Source: an uncultured Lachnospiraceae bacterium (GTDB taxonomy: Bacteria > Bacillota > Clostridia > Lachnospirales > Lachnospiraceae). Taken from it: a stretch of 64,000 bases of DNA. Both the position numbers and the translations under genes were made by a program. The DNA lies in the NCBI GenBank assembly GCA_902778165.1, contig CACYWQ010000001.1:186001-250000 (forward strand), written 5' to 3'. The stretch's first letter is position 1; each line of letters starts with the position of its first letter. The notes beneath the pieces were generated by a model that saw nothing but the letters and a program-made list of their open reading frames with translations, was not told the DNA's origin and did no database searches. Shown in pieces: positions 62,870 to 64,000 of this stretch.

Positions 62870-63990
62870 ATAATGATAAGGTCGCAACTCTATTATTCGA
62901 ACTTGGAGTGATATTGGAATTAATCGTAATGATGACAGACCACTTTGCTTCATGGACCCTGCCGTATAGAGGAAGAGTGACTCACGTGGCGTTTATTCTG
63001 TTCTGCATCAAGATTCTGATGACCAGGTATGAATACAGAAAACTTCCGATAATTCTGTTGTTTGGAGCTTTGGGAATTGTATCTTACTTCACATGTAGCG
63101 ATGAATATGTCATTAGGGCCATTGTGCTTGTTGTAGCATCCAAGGATGTAGATTGTAATAAGATATTACGAATTATTCTGTATGGAACAATGATTGGGAC
63201 GGCAATCATTATACTTCTTGCGTTACTTGGCGTGTGCGGAGATATTGTAGATATACGACATTATGGAAGAGGTGTGGAAGAAGCGCGGTATTGTCTTGGA
63301 TTTAATCATGCAAATAATCTTCATGATGTATTATGGTATATGACCTGTTTATATATTCTTATCAAACGTAAGAATATCGGATGGATTGAGCTTACTATAA
63401 TGTCGGCACTTAATCTGGGATTATATGTTCTTACAATATCCAGGACCGGTGTTATTGCAACTCAACTTGTTATAGCCTGTGTGTTTCTTACAAGATACAA
63501 CGCAAGAATACGTGATGGACAGGTAATGCAGATATTGGCTGTATTATCGCTTGTTGCATCAATTGTGTTAACGATATACGGTTCAATGTACAATATAGGT
63601 GAGAGAGAATTTGTTAAGATAGTTGATAAAATGTTAACCGGCCGATTGGAGATGCTTACTGAACACGCCAATATTAAACAATGGCAGATGTTTCCGGCAA
63701 GCAGAAGTGCCGAATTTGTAGATAACGGTTTCTCTACAATAACATATTGTTACGGTACCGTTGTTGGTGTGGTTTTTGTTATTGTAATTCTGTATGAATT
63801 ACTGTATTTGATGCGAAGCAGAGACTCGATAGTGTCGATTATTATGCTTGGAGCAATAATGGTTACATTTATGGAGGCGACATTTATCATTAACATATCT
63901 CTTTTGTGCAATATGATTCTATTGGTGATAATAGCAAATGGTATTGAATTTCATCCTGACGGCAGCTTGCCTTTATCGAAGAGAGAATAG
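62842..63990 (+). CDS. Wzy-like polysaccharide polymerase candidate
   Basis: This 382-residue protein has about 11 helices. Cys-Leu-Gly-Phe-Asn-His-Ala-Asn-Asn-Leu-His near residue 153 and Thr-Ile-Ser-Arg-Thr-Gly-Val near residue 199 are followed by an external loop with Leu-Thr-Gly-Arg-Leu near residue 265. This arrangement is common in capsule polymerases of Gram-positive bacteria. It is distinct from the two ligase-like proteins at 32952 and 46016, which have a C-terminal His motif. The stop at 63988-63990 is complete, and only 10 bases follow. Confidence 0.75.
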   Translation: MDKKSIKIINNDKVATLLFELGVILELIVMMTDHFASWTLPYRGRVTHVAFILFCIKILMTRYEYRKLPIILLFGALGIVSYFTCSDEYVIRAIVLVVASKDVDCNKILRIILYGTMIGTAIIILLALLGVCGDIVDIRHYGRGVEEARYCLGFNHANNLHDVLWYMTCLYILIKRKNIGWIELTIMSALNLGLYVLTISRTGVIATQLVIACVFLTRYNARIRDGQVMQILAVLSLVASIVLTIYGSMYNIGEREFVKIVDKMLTGRLEMLTEHANIKQWQMFPASRSAEFVDNGFSTITYCYGTVVGVVFVIVILYELLYLMRSRDSIVSIIMLGAIMVTFMEATFIINISLLCNMILLVIIANGIEFHPDGSLPLSKRE

Positions 63991-64000
63991 AATATATCAG

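Noticed and set aside
1..64000. CRISPR arrays, insertion sequences, tRNA or rRNA genes
   Set aside because: I saw no regularly spaced repeats, transposase motifs, terminal repeats or tRNA/rRNA-like sequences.

Overview
The window is a 64 kb stretch of surface-glycan genes from a low-to-moderate GC Gram-positive bacterium. Strong AGGAGG-type ribosome sites, ATGA/GTGA gene overlaps, a CotH / VTC / DUF4956 trio at the left edge, and many Bacillota-like glycan enzymes suggest a motile clostridial lineage such as Lachnospiraceae. That placement is inferred from gene content only. There are no rRNA or tRNA genes, insertion sequences, CRISPR arrays or phage genes that I can see, and no gap between genes exceeds about 170 bases.

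Layout. (1) 1-2676: the 3' end of a CotH-type gene, a VTC-domain polyphosphate-polymerase-like gene, a DUF4956 membrane protein and a YdjC/ChbG-like deacetylase. (2) 2667-3593, minus strand: a GtrB-like polyprenyl-phosphate glycosyltransferase, back to back with (3). (3) 3674-14530: a pseudaminic-acid operon (pseC, pseI, pseG) interrupted by an unusual block: an AAC(3)-fold acyltransferase, a group IV PLP decarboxylase, an ATP-grasp ligase, a stand-alone acyl carrier protein and a DUF4910 peptidase-like enzyme. The decarboxylase, ligase and carrier trio matches the BtrK/BtrJ/BtrI logic of butirosin side-chain synthesis. (4) 14650-32090: after an intrinsic terminator, pseF, a GT52-like transferase, a PglK/MsbA-like ABC exporter, GtrA, acyltransferases, a WecE-type dTDP-sugar aminotransferase, glycosyltransferases, a GNAT enzyme and large polytopic membrane proteins of GT-C / DUF6020 type. 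(5) 32159-34295: a small secreted protein behind a consensus promoter whose spacer holds a G7 tract, then an O-antigen ligase/polymerase-like gene. (6) 34358-34675, minus: thioredoxin. (7) 34833-55468: a ferredoxin-GNAT fusion, then a bacillosamine-like initiation set (pglE-like, pglC-like, PglA-like glycosyltransferase, WbpP-like epimerase) with a PLP/ATP-grasp gene pair. Polymerase, membrane and SGNH-hydrolase genes and two tandem membrane alkaline-phosphatase-superfamily enzymes follow. (8) 55425-56807, minus: a DUF6020-like membrane protein converging on the previous operon. (9) 56962-63990: a PglF-type dehydratase, a third phosphatase-superfamily paralogue, a DUF6056 protein, an acyltransferase and a third Wzy-like protein.

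How it may work. Three DegT/DnrJ aminotransferases imply three amino sugars: pseudaminic acid, a 4-amino-4,6-dideoxyhexose on dTDP, and a bacillosamine-type UDP sugar. PglC-like and PglA-like enzymes would start a lipid-linked glycan, cytoplasmic transferases extend it, and the ABC protein or another flippase would move it out. GtrA/GtrB/GT-C systems, acyltransferases and phosphatase-superfamily transferases would then decorate it outside. The most unusual feature is the likely carrier-protein route for putting an amino-acid-derived acyl group on the pseudaminic acid precursor. The dehydratase PseB, dTDP-glucose synthesis genes and a PglD-type acetyltransferase are not in the window.
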